A DNA stretch of 64,000 nucleotides, from NCBI GenBank assembly GCA_949358305.1, contig OX442314.1, positions 18,717,060-18,781,059 on the forward strand, in the 5' to 3' direction. Origin of the DNA: Strigamia acuminata. Lineage: Eukaryota > Arthropoda > Chilopoda > Geophilomorpha > Linotaeniidae. Shown here piece after piece: positions 12,246 to 23,651 of the stretch. Every line of letters starts with the position of its first letter. Positions within the stretch are counted from its first letter, which is position 1. The notes below the pieces were generated by a model that saw nothing but the letters and a program-made list of their open reading frames with translations, was not told the DNA's origin and did no database searches. The position numbers and the translations under genes were made by a program.

Positions 12246-13404
12246 TTAATAATTGCAATTAATATGTGATACATTTCTTCTATTGCACACACACCATTCT
12301 ATTCCCATAGAACATAAACGTCTCAGGTCTTTATAACCGTACACAATAAGCAATAAAACTCCTTGCAGAGCCAGAGCCGTGTCGAGTACTAAAGGCAGCT
12401 CGTAATTGATTTGTCGTAAGTAATGTCCGATTATTCCACAAACAAATGAAAACCCGGACACGATGAAAAGATTCATCCCGATTCGCAAACTACAAAGTTT
12501 AATGAAATTAATTAACCTATATAATACTGTAGTTTTGAAATTAACATTTAACTTACATCGACTTGTTTTTAAGCGTAGTATTGACACTTGGCATCGACTT
12601 CTTCGCTTTCCGTACATTTATAAGAGTCAATAGGCAAAAACCTAAATTAATAAAATTAAAAAGTGCAAACCCGCCCATGAAAAAAACCTGAACGAGCCAA
12701 TCCTTTTTCACAGCTGCAGGTTCAATCATAACTGAATATATAGATGTCATTAATACTCTCGGAACTACGACGAGTAATGCAATTAGCGACGGTAAACCAT
12801 GCGCGTACACACAGCGATAAACAAATCCCCTTGTTGTACATCCAAACTGAATCATTACATTCTTCGGATGAAACTGTCTCCATATATCAAAAGTAATAAC
12901 ATTCAGCCAAGATATAGCAGACAGAAAAATAACAATATGGCATGTGGTGAACAATACTTTCCAAGCGATGCTCGATGTAATTGACAACAATGTTTGATAC
13001 GCAGTTAAACTAGTGTACATTAGAAACAATGAACCCATGTGGCATAACATAGGTTTCGGATCGTGATAGTATTTTGATTGACGTGATGTTTTGAGATGCT
13101 GATAAAACGCTACTATCAAACACAACATCGATAGTGAAAAGAAAGAAACAGCAATTGTGTCCCAGTACGAATATTGCGGGTTCAAAACCTGAGGTATACA
13201 AAGTAAAACTGATTCGCCATCTGCTAAAATATCATAGTTTCCAATTTCGTACACTTCACCTGTTAAATTGTACGTCAAACTTCTGGTTGACTTGTTGTTG
13301 TACAGTTCTGTCAATGAAAATTTCCACTTCCAGCAGTTCGAAAAATGGTATGTATGTGCAACTAATAGATTGTGTGAATTTGAAGCATTGGTTGTTGCAG
13401 ACAT
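12246..13404 (-). CDS. Methuselah-like secretin-family GPCR, short ectodomain
   Basis: Seven-transmembrane receptor; Methuselah-type receptors are arthropod class B GPCRs linked to stress and lifespan, with poorly known ligands. Two coding exons, 13404-12557 and 12489-12246, give 363 aa. Residues about 1-85 are extracellular with several N-glycosylation motifs and a CIPQ cysteine just before TM1. TM1-TM5 lie in exon 1 and TM6-TM7 in exon 2. The family-typical segment SWLNVITFDIWRQF is in TM3. The usual ectodomain of about 200 residues and a signal peptide are missing, so either this is a truncated paralogue or further 5' exons lie in 13405-14270 (a possible leader exon with donor is near 13770). 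An upstream in-frame start was not found in this exon. Confidence 0.75.
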
Positions 13405-14271
13405 TTTAGTGTCGTGTCCATCTAATTTTTTGAATAAGGAAAAGTCTGAATTTCCTCGGTAAATTTAAAAAAATATTTCCTGAGAAATGTATTTTTCCAG
13501 TTGGTTAAATACAAGTAATTGATTCTATTGTTCATTTCAAAGTGGCCGTAAATTATTAACAGTAGGTCAACTCCCTTCAAAACACGCTTCAAATAAATTT
13601 TAAAAAATACCGTACCAACCGGTTCTAACGTCTATTAAACGATAGTCGTTTCCGTTTAAAAGAAACATTCATTTTCAGTATACCGGTATGTAAGTTATTT
13701 GAAACATACTTACCTAACTTTTAAAAATATTAATGAAATATAAAACCAAACCTACCTTATTTTTCTTCATTTAGATTTGCAATCTTGTTCCTAAAGTTCA
13801 GTGCAGTGTACCTGGGAAAAAAAATTAAATAACTCAGCATAAAACATCAAACTGATGCATTTACTTTCTGTTCCGTTTCTCGTTCTTCAATGGAAACACA
13901 AAGATCATCTCACCAGAACTGCAACTACCTAAATTATTTACGAATTTTTGTGTCATTATTGAAATTTAATTGTAAATAATTCACCGCATTTGGATTTTAT
14001 ATAGTAATCGTTTTTTACGAATACGAAGAATAATAATGACGCCATCTTGTCTATGTGCAAATATAACCCAAGACAAATCTTGTGAGCGCATGGCCCATCG
14101 CCCCCTATTAACAATTAATTATATTACCAAAATATGAATACTGTACCACAAAAATCCACAGCGCACGTGTTTAAAACAAATACTCCGGAAAAAAGAACAA
14201 AAAAAAATTCGCTAATTAAATTTTAAGAAAAAAAACCCTAAAAGTTCTTTGAAGTTGCCACCCTTGTTGTT
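13405..14271. other. 5' region of the GPCR, possible leader exons
   Basis: Minus-strand sequence near 13810-13755 looks like a small exon (acceptor before it, GTAGGT donor after it, an ATG inside) and could be a 5' exon of the GPCR. GACGCCATCT at 14038-14047 is an intergenic word also found at 44032-44041 and 60271-60280. A T-run at about 14226-14234 on the tRNA strand would serve as a Pol III terminator. Nothing else is supported. Confidence 0.35.
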
Positions 14272-14353
14272 CGCAGTTGGCAGGATTCGAACCTGCGCAG
14301 GAAGATCCTAATGGATTTCGAGTCCATCGCCTTAACCACTCGGCCACAACTGC
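14272..14353 (-). tRNA. tRNA-Ser (anticodon CGA)
   Basis: The minus strand folds as a complete type II cloverleaf: acceptor stem GCAGTTG with CAACTGC plus discriminator G, an A-box-like TGGCCGAGTGG, an anticodon stem TGGA/TCCA around loop CTCGAAA (anticodon CGA, reading UCG), a long variable arm, and T-arm/B-box GGTTCGAATCC. No intron. The long variable arm and G73 discriminator are serine identity features. It sits between the convergent 3' end of the guanylate cyclase and the 5' side of the GPCR. Confidence 0.95.
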
Positions 14354-14582
14354 TATGCATGACACCTACAGTTGGAATATTGGAAAGTAATCAATCTCTC
14401 TCTAACATTTAAATTTTGTATTAATTTCGTGCAAATTTTTCTCATTTCCTAAAGAAAGGAAGACATCACACATCAAACTCCAATAAAACAAATTATTTTA
14501 ATTCACTTTAAAAATATATGTATTAAATTAAACTAATGAAATTAATACATCACAGCTAGCAGCCTCAATCACAACCTTAATT

Positions 14583-17500
14583 TTATTTCGGTTTGACCGG
14601 TTGCTCCGGTTCTTCAAATGAACTATTAGAAGAATTGGACTCATCCAAACTTTGAATACTTTGCTCTGTTAGAGCAGAATCAGTTGATTCACTACTTGCT
14701 TCAGCTTTTTCATCACTAACTGCAGCATTGTTCTCCTTTTCTCTAAACTCTTTTAAGCTTACATTTCTTCGTGATTTCTTTGGAATTCCACTAATACCCG
14801 GCAACTGAGTCGGCCAAGGAATTGACTCGCGATCTGATCTTCCGTCACTAAATCCTGATCCAAAGCTAGGCCATGATATTGGTGAACCAATGGGTGTCCC
14901 TGATGGCAACATGTGACCAAATCCTTCTTTGCCTAATAACCAGTAGGTTGACACGGACCCTAAAAACTGCCATACAGCAAGTTCATCTTTCGTTATTTTA
15001 AATTTAAAATAATAAATAAACTAACTGCATTCGAAAAGCCATTTTGACTAAACAGCATTTTTAAACAATAAATTTAAACTGCTTGACTGAAGATCGTCTC
15101 GATCTAACCTAAAAAATGCGGCTGATTTAGTCTGCTTTGCTGATATATTATTGACACTCCATTTAATTTTAAAAAAAACACCTAAGTGATTTAATCTTAC
15201 ACCAGGTGTCGTACAAATGACGCAAAAATGTCGTATAAACGTGCCAAAAACGTCCAAAACACCAAAAATCATTAATGTAATCAATAAATGAAAATGGGGT
15301 GTGCAATTAATTGTAATGGTGGAAAAATACGCGTGTGTGATATTCAATTATTGAATTTTTTTTTAAAAAATTTAAAATGGGGTGCCAATAAATGGACTCC
15401 GTCTGCTTTCAGTGAGGATCCACAAAATATTTAAACAACAAAACATGTTTGACTACAATTTTTCGAATGCAACTACTATAAATTGAGAACATTGCTAAAT
15501 TTTACTCGAAAACTTTTTGCTTTCAAGTAATGGTTTAGTTTTTATTCATTTATTGTGGTACCTTTATCTTCAACACTGTTCTGTACACCAAGAAAAAAGT
15601 ACCAATTTCATCCAACAATGCAGCAGTCTTAGCAGAAACTTGAATTGTATTAGCTGTCAATAAAATTGAATTACGTTATTTATTAGGTATATACTGTAGC
15701 TTGAGAAGCGATTCTCTTTCAGTAATTGTTCAGTATTTACGTTCTCCATGGGATTCCATATTCTGAGAAATGATAACATCTTCGCCAAAGATGCAGTATC
15801 TAGGCATTGTCACTCCAACAATTCCGGCCACACATGAACCTGAAGAGATTTTATTTTGTCTTTATACCCAAACAGCGTTTAATGCTCTTAGCGTCTTAGG
15901 ATAGGCTATCCTATTTTAATCTTAATTGCAAAATGTTTAGAAAATATTTGAACCAAACCAGAATTTACATTTTAAAAAAGTTGTTCAAGGTTTAAATTTT
16001 TTTTTTAACTGAGATAGAGGTACACCATTGCAGGGAAGCTAAACAATTGTGGACCATTGCAGGAAAGCTAAATAATTTTTCTCTAGTTCAAACTCATTTT
16101 TCCCATCACAACATCGATAGGGTTTAGGAATAAATTGGACATTCTGTGCAGGGTCAGCTCAGACGTCGGTTTTCGGGCCCCAAACCCAGGCCCCGCGCTC
16201 AGAGGAGCCCGGCACTTTCGAAAATAAAAAATAAAAAAATAAAAAAAAATAAAAATTCTTTTTAACAAACATTTTGGGTCCTTATTCTGTGGACATTTCA
16301 GTTCTGTAAGACTGTATGGATGCATCTCGCATCCTTCTGGCACTTATTTATATTCTGTAATTTGTTTTTAGGCATAAACTTAGTATTGTAAGTGATGCGG
16401 TACTAACCAGTATGTATTCCAATTCGAATTTGTAATTTAGTGTGTGGCATATGTGGAATTAAATAAGTACTAACGGTTGACAAAATGTGCAACGCCATTA
16501 TCGCTAATTGCTCATAATGATTAATATTTGGTTCCGGAAGTCCGCTAACGATACAATCTGCAATTGTATTATTACAGTTATTACTTAGAATGAACAAATC
16601 CACAGATTTTTACTTACATGCATCTCCTATGGTTTCTAACTTGTACGCGTCGAATTTTTCAATTATGCTGTCTATGCAAGTGTATAAATCATTTAACATT
16701 TCTACAACTTGCATAGGGTTACTACCTTTGCAAATTGCGGTAAATCCAACCAAGTCACTGTGAAGTACAGATATTAATTAAAGTCACATCTATTTGCTTG
16801 CTGCATTAATATAATTGCCTAAATAAAATTGTCACACTCGGATGCAGTTGTGGTTGGATGTCGTGCTTCAGTTTTAAACGCTCAATGATTTCAGTCGGCA
16901 GAAGACGGGCTATGAGTTCCGCAGTTTTATTTTTCTCCGTTTCTACTTGTATTAATTTCCTGGATAAAATCTCTTCCAAATGATTCGTGTAATTTTCAAG
17001 CTGGAACAAAATTCTTAATAGAGTTGCAAATCAATTTTATAATTTTTTTTTTTTTTTTACCATAAAAATTAAATTTTGAACAAGTCCACCTTTTGTATCA
17101 ACAAATAGTTTCAGTTCTAATAAAACATCTTTAAAAGTTGGGCGATTTTCTGGTTCTTCAGCACAAGTTATTAAGACAAGCTGGAATAAAATACAAAATG
17201 GCCAATAAAGTCCTAATGCTCTGCTAAAACATCTCTCATTGTATTTCCGTTACGCGTACATTCTGAATGCCTTTTCTTTCGAAGTACGCTCTAGGTAAGT
17301 CGCTTATCACCACTGAAGGTCTTATTGGAAAACTAGTATCAATATTGTATGTTTCCAATAGCTAAAAAGAAAAAAGCAATTAATAATATAATTAAATTAA
17401 ATGATGGAATGTTACCTTTTTAATTCCTCGGTTTGCAGGATCGTGAAGATTTATCAGTAATCGAAAAAGTTCTTTCAATGACAATATTTGCAATTCAAAA

Positions 17501-20500
17501 TGAAATGGAAGGTCGTGCGTACACATTTCAGTGATTATAATTCCGTACGAATAAACGTCTCCGAGTTTAGTTCCACTACCAATCTCATTAGGTGTTGAAT
17601 GTAACCGCAGCAATTCTGGTGCCGTCCACAGCATAGACCTGTAACATTTTAGGAATTTCAATGTGTTTAAGCTTTGTGTAGTTGTATTTACTTCTGAACT
17701 TCCAATTGCTCGATGTTGAATACAACATTTCTCATTTTTTGAACTCCAAAACCTAAAAAAAATTACACAAATCAAGAACGAATCAATGTGTAGGTCTACT
17801 GTACGAATATACCTGAGATTTTACAAGACCATCTGTTGTCAATCAAACAATTTGTTGATTTTAACCGTCCGTGAGAGCCAATCGATGAATCATGTAAGAA
17901 TTCCATTCCATTCGCTATGTCCACAAGGATAGAAAATTTAAAAGGCCAAGTAAGATTGTAAGCTTCGCTTGATAAAATATCCGCAAGACTTCCCTTTAAG
18001 TTTAAATTTAAAAGTATAGAAATAAAACTTATTTTCACTTAATAATTCTATTAATTCGTGTACTTTTGGAACCAATGCCACTAATAATGCTACATAAGGA
18101 GCTACGAAACAGGCGCCAATGAAAGGAACCAAATTCTCGTGCTTCAACTGTTTCAACTCCATAATTTGCATTCGAAGGTCGTGAGAATTCAAATCCAAAG
18201 ATTCCCGGTGAAATTTCTACATGTGATCAACACATCAACACAATCGCAAACTAAATTTTATTTTAAAAATTAAAAAAAACTCTTCACCTGAGCAAAACAC
18301 GTTATTTCTTTCCACTCCACAGTGTTTTCAATATAAGTCAATCTTCCACCATCACTTGTAGCAGATGATTGTTGTGTTTCCTGATGACGTTCTGATAATG
18401 TTGCAGCAGATGACGTATGAGATGATGGAGCTTGAGAACGTGTAATTTCTTTAACATCTTTCCAATCCACGAGCCAATCTAAATTTCTTAGCATTTCACG
18501 TTTTGATTTTCTATTAAACGCGCGTTAAGGGTAAATATGGCAGCCTAAATTAAACGCTAGAAAATTGAGCTCCACTTTTTACTTAACCATCGACAGCATA
18601 AAAATAGAATCAAAATTCCAACTAAAATGGCAAGAGTGATAGCAGTTGCAAACCCGCCAAGTAAAATATCGCAATATGTTCCGTAATAACCAACGAAACA
18701 TTTGCAATAATTAGGTGCCGTGCATGCTCCATGAACACATCCATCGCTAATAAAATGAAATCAAATTACAATAGATTAAATATACATAAAATCCATTTAA
18801 ATTAACGTACATACGGACAAACAGCTTGATCACAGCGGTATCCCTCCCATCCTAAGTCGCATTCACACTTGTAAGGATCTCGGCAAATCCCATTTACACA
18901 CACATCGCAAACTGCAGCACCACAAAGTTCTCCAGAATATGCAGCTAAATAAGTACCATTTTCTTGGAAGAACCTACATCTGTCAAAAAAAATTTATGAA
19001 TATTTTTACAATTTTTTCACATTTCCATTAAAAAAATGTGTTTTGGTTTAAACTATTCAGTAGAACGAAATGTTATCGCTTACTCGCACTCATTTTCAAA
19101 AGCACACACGCCATTTTTGAATTCTTTCGGATTCCACGCATTAAGTCTTCCACCTCCACATCCTTTGTGACATCGGAAAACATAAGTTGTAATCTCAGTT
19201 CGGATGCAGAGATGAGTCAAATTTGCATCATCTTTGTGCGACACTAAACTATTGGAACTTTTTGTTACGTAACCGCGTACGGATAAGTAACTACATTCAA
19301 ACAAACATTGTGTAAATGAAGAGTAATGCAAATGTAAACAAACACTGTACTCACAAACGAATATTATAACCTGGTTGTACCGCAATTCTAAGTGGTCGAT
19401 AAGGTAATTTGAACAATTTAATATCGCGACTCGTAGCTTGTACATGTTGCTCAAACATTAATCCACTTTCCTTGAAATTCGTTTCGAGTGTTAACTCTGA
19501 ATTAGATAGAGCTCGTTTTCGTTTTGGTAGATGTAAATAATGAACAAGAAAATCAGACTGTACCAACCAACGAACTATCACATCTTTCTACAAAACATAA
19601 ACGGCGCAACGCAATAAATAAATAATAAATGCAGAAAAAGAATTCATTCCAGCAAAAACCTACATGAGCTACACTCGGAATAATTTCATCGCCTACTTTC
19701 AAATCTTTAGTCACAGAAGTTACAGCCATTAGTGCACCGAGTCGCCGGCAATTATTATCTGCGGAATATTTTATCCGGCCTGTTAACCCATAAAATTCCA
19801 CCTTTAAGTAACAAATTCAATTAGTGCAACCTAATACTATTCTATTATATGACTATATAAATAGTATACACCCGGCAATGTATGTATTATGCCTTCTTTG
19901 CTAGCAGAAGTATTCGATTTTATAAGCAAATTCAATGCATGCGCATAGCTCAATACAGCGTCATATCCCAATGCTATTACTCCATTTACCTAACGAATTA
20001 TAACCTTTTATTATTTGAATATTTCTGGATTAAATCGCTCATCTTATATTTACAATTTCCGATCTATAAGTCGGTATTCCGTTATATGCTTGCGGATTCA
20101 TTTCAAAAAATTTTCGATTAACATGATACCAGAGGGGAGTAGAAAATGAAGAAATGTTGTACAATGTGTGCAAAAGCGTCATGCCATCAAATGCTTCTGT
20201 GCACGTTGGTTTTAAAGCACAAAGGGGATGTATATTCTCCCAATCGATTTGTTTGGCTGTAATGTCGTTCGAGACCCACTGATAGCCGTCGAGGGGTGTC
20301 ATTTTGTTTCTTAGTATAAAGGAAATGACAAAAAATTAAATTAAAAACATAGCATCAACAAGCATTTACAAGTTACTTGATTGCTTCTCTGAATACGAAG
20401 TAGAGTTTCGGTGCGTGAACGGTACAGTAAATAAAGTGTATACCGTGACTTTTAAATTTTTTAAAATCTTCAGCCAAATCGGTTTGATTGCCAATAATAA

Positions 20501-23441
20501 GCTGATAAAAATCAGATTAAACGAAGCTTATTAGCAATGCATAATAAATTACTTCAAAACAAATTCTACTACGGTAGTAGAAATATACAGATTTCCTAGT
20601 TATTTATTGAAGTGCAGTAATTACGATACACTTACTCTGTGGATGCGATATTTGTAGCGAATCATTTCTGATCTGAATCCAGGTTCTATGGGAACCTCGG
20701 TGTCTTCGAGGACAGCCTGATTGGATATTATAAGCGACATTTTAGTTTAGAATAAAAAATAAAAAATAAATAAATTGTATTTTTATACTATGGCAGTCCA
20801 TTGACGATCGATAGAATATTGACCCATGTGAGCTCCAATTTGAACGTCATTCCAACAAATGCTGCACAACAATGGATACGCATCCTATAACATAAAAATT
20901 AAATATTTTTAAGTTTCATATTACATTATATGTCAATGGAAAATGTTTACCTCACGATTAAAATCGGGCCAATTCTCACGATACGTGATAATTGGTAAAT
21001 TATAACTTGATAGAAAAGCGTACATGGCACGAGTTAGTGAATTACTCCCAAATCCAATAATTGCCAAAATCTGTTCTTTTGAATCTTCCTAAATGTTACA
21101 ATAAGTAACGAGTTACGATAACAACCAAGAAAAATAGCCACACCTACCTCACTTTCGGATATCATGTCAATAAAAGAATTTAAAGCTTTAGAAAAGTTCT
21201 GTTCGGTGTTGTACACTTTTAAATTAATTGTGATGTCTAAAATACGGTAAGGGATATACAGTATCTCAATAATTTATGAAATAAATAATAAAGTAAAAAG
21301 AAAAACGAGAATTTACTAGAATCCGTTAAATACTGAAACTGGCCTTTAAATAATTCAGGGTTATTATTTAAATCTTCTACAGCAAATTTAACGAAGGTCT
21401 GTAACACGGGATCCGGATCATCTGTCAAGCCTGCAGTGTCAAACCGGCCGAATAAACCAATATTGACAACACCTAAACGCCAAATATTCATTTTATAATT
21501 GTCATTTTAAAAGTTTAACATTTTTAACCCGTAATCAAATAGCTCTTGGAGTTTCCCGACTGCAAATTCTTTTGCGTCCTGTTTACAAAAGAAGTAAAAT
21601 AAAACTGCATATCGTCAACTACGAACTCGCAGACAGCTCCCAAATATCGAGCCAATCCTCTATGTGTTCTGAAAACTGTGGCGTTTTTACAAAATTGAAC
21701 AGTCTGATTTGTGTTAATTTGAATAACCTGAATTTAAAAAAAATATATACATAAAAATATAAATATAAATCATTATAAATCAAGAATTGAAAAAATAATT
21801 ATTAGGTCAAAAAATATCTCAGTTTTGTAAAACAAACATGGGATGAAACACCAAATAATTCGTACCAAACTTGAGTCGGGGCCGGAAAAAATTCGACGTC
21901 CAGCATTATCCACTACAATCACCCACAATCCTGGAAACTGAAAATGAGGTACCACATACTCAATTTCATTACTTCTGACTTCGAATAACTGCAATCCATC
22001 TGCTTCTTGTTCTACAAGCAAAATTCAAAAATAAAAACAAAATATGAACATTTCCCAAGTAAACTCACCAGTGACTTTTAAGCCTGTCATTTTTATAGCC
22101 TCTGCTGACACACAATTTTCATTCCAAGTGTACAATTCCTCAACATCCATTTCACTGCACGCAGGTTCACAAAATTGAATATTGACTAGCATGTCTTCAG
22201 AGCTTAACGTTTCAGTTATGACACAATTTCTGTCAAGAATGATCTGCGGCAACGCAGTTCCGATTCGAGGCAGTATCAGTGTAGCATTTAGAAAAATTGC
22301 ACTGTACACGTCTTCAATTACGACATTTTTAAACTCAACAAGTCCATTTTGAGCGCGTTTATGAAGAACTTGATCGTAATTACGAAACGACGTGATCACT
22401 TGGTCTCCCGATAATAAAGCTTTTGTGGTATGCAAAAAATCTTGCCGATATGGGTCGCTAAAGAATAATTTATATTGGTAGGCTATGGTCACTTCTACAA
22501 TCAAACTGGAATCCAATCCAGTTTCAATTCTCTCATTCGTATTATGGTCAACTATTTCCAAATTAATGTTAAAGTAGTGATTAGCAGGTATTTCATCCGA
22601 TTGTTTTGGAGTTATCCACTTTAACTCAGCAATCCCTGAAATTTGGTAACTATAAATCCACTTTCCCTCATTCTGTCTCCAATAAAAATTATAATTATTA
22701 CGTGAAAACACTTTTATAGGATTCGTTGTAACGAGCAAAGACGACACCGAAAATCCAATTTCTCGTAACACAAATTCTTCATCGACATTATTTATCGTGT
22801 GATATAATCCTTGAGCGATAAGTAAATTTCCACGAATCGACACAGGAGGGAGTGCCAAAGTACTGGACAAAACATCTTCTTTACTGCAATACGTTCTAAC
22901 CGACAAAAATAACCATAAGTACTTTATAGTATACTGTTAATTGAATTTATTAAACAACTTACTTGAAGTAAGGGCCATTGGTGTCGAATCTATGAGGATC
23001 CCACAAATCAAAATCGTTAGCAGCGAACTGACACATTTTTATGGTTGCTTCACCGGAGACGTTGCTTTCAATTGGAATTGACTGAATCGTAAATACTTTA
23101 GGATGATCTTCTGACGAGTACATTGGATGATCGGGACTAATGCCTTCGGTTGAATTTAGTTTGCATAAGTATGCTATAATAGGTCTACTGATACGTTGGT
23201 TCGTGGAAACTGAATATATGGAATCACCATCATTCTCTGGCTCTTCCATGGGCGGGAAATAATTTTTAAACGGTCCCGTGTCCGGGAAACAAATTTCAAA
23301 TCCCACATCTGCTAAAAGAAAAAAAGAAAATTAAATTATACTACCAAATGCAATTAATTACGGAGCCCCACCTTGCAAAGAAACAATCTTCAGTGTGCTA
23401 ACTAAAAACATTAAAAAGAAATAATTATTTAAGTCGACCAT
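14583..23441 (-). CDS. Giant receptor guanylate cyclase with ANF and EGF domains, degenerate catalytic site
   Basis: 31 exons: 23441-23372, 23311-22963, 22895-22069, 22011-21866, 21727-21529, 21472-21317, 21236-21148, 21088-20951, 20884-20789, 20716-20636, 20501-20377, 20309-20054, 19989-19870, 19801-19664, 19587-19355, 19290-19084, 18979-18815, 18746-18576, 18510-18288, 18216-18064, 17993-17813, 17752-17692, 17638-17416, 17361-17260, 17180-17061, 17000-16819, 16757-16618, 16557-16408, 15839-15741, 15653-15562, 14966-14583; 1891 aa. Order: signal peptide 1-22; unrecognised extracellular region to about 530; ANF-receptor fold from [11 protein letters not shown] (about 531-930); linker; two EGF-like modules (about 1085-1158); TM 1159-1182; kinase-homology domain with SGFG for DFG and HGRLKSTN for HRD, so a pseudokinase; dimerisation helix; cyclase about 1596-1777; Ser/Glu-rich tail of about 110. 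Metal Asp (SDLVGFT, IGDAY), purine-site Glu and Cys are kept, but the VNTASRMES motif reads VIISQNMES, losing catalytic Asn and Arg. One donor, at 16818, is GC. Likely catalytically dead or altered. Confidence 0.85.
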
Positions 23442-23651
23442 TTCTCGTTAGCACATTTCAACAATGGTGTTAAGGAAATTATTGTTGCTTTTGTAATTCA
23501 CTGTAGTTTCAAAATTTATTGATTACAGTTGACTCTTGTACAGTATTGAAAATGTGAAATTAAAAATATTTAAAACAATGAATCGCAATTTACAATTTTC
23601 ATCATGAAAAACAAAATAGTGATATCCGACATTTTTTTCTCAAACCAAGTC

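Noticed and set aside
16083-16343. 86-codon ORF on - with Pro/Gly-rich GFGARKP segment
   Set aside because: It lies inside the 568-nt intron between cyclase exons (16407-15840), and the flanking exons join perfectly in phase without it.
21529-21600. Alternative reading with an extra intron giving [17 protein letters not shown] in the cyclase ectodomain
   Set aside because: The exit phase would then not fit the next exon ([11 protein letters not shown]); reading straight through 21727-21529 fits at both ends.
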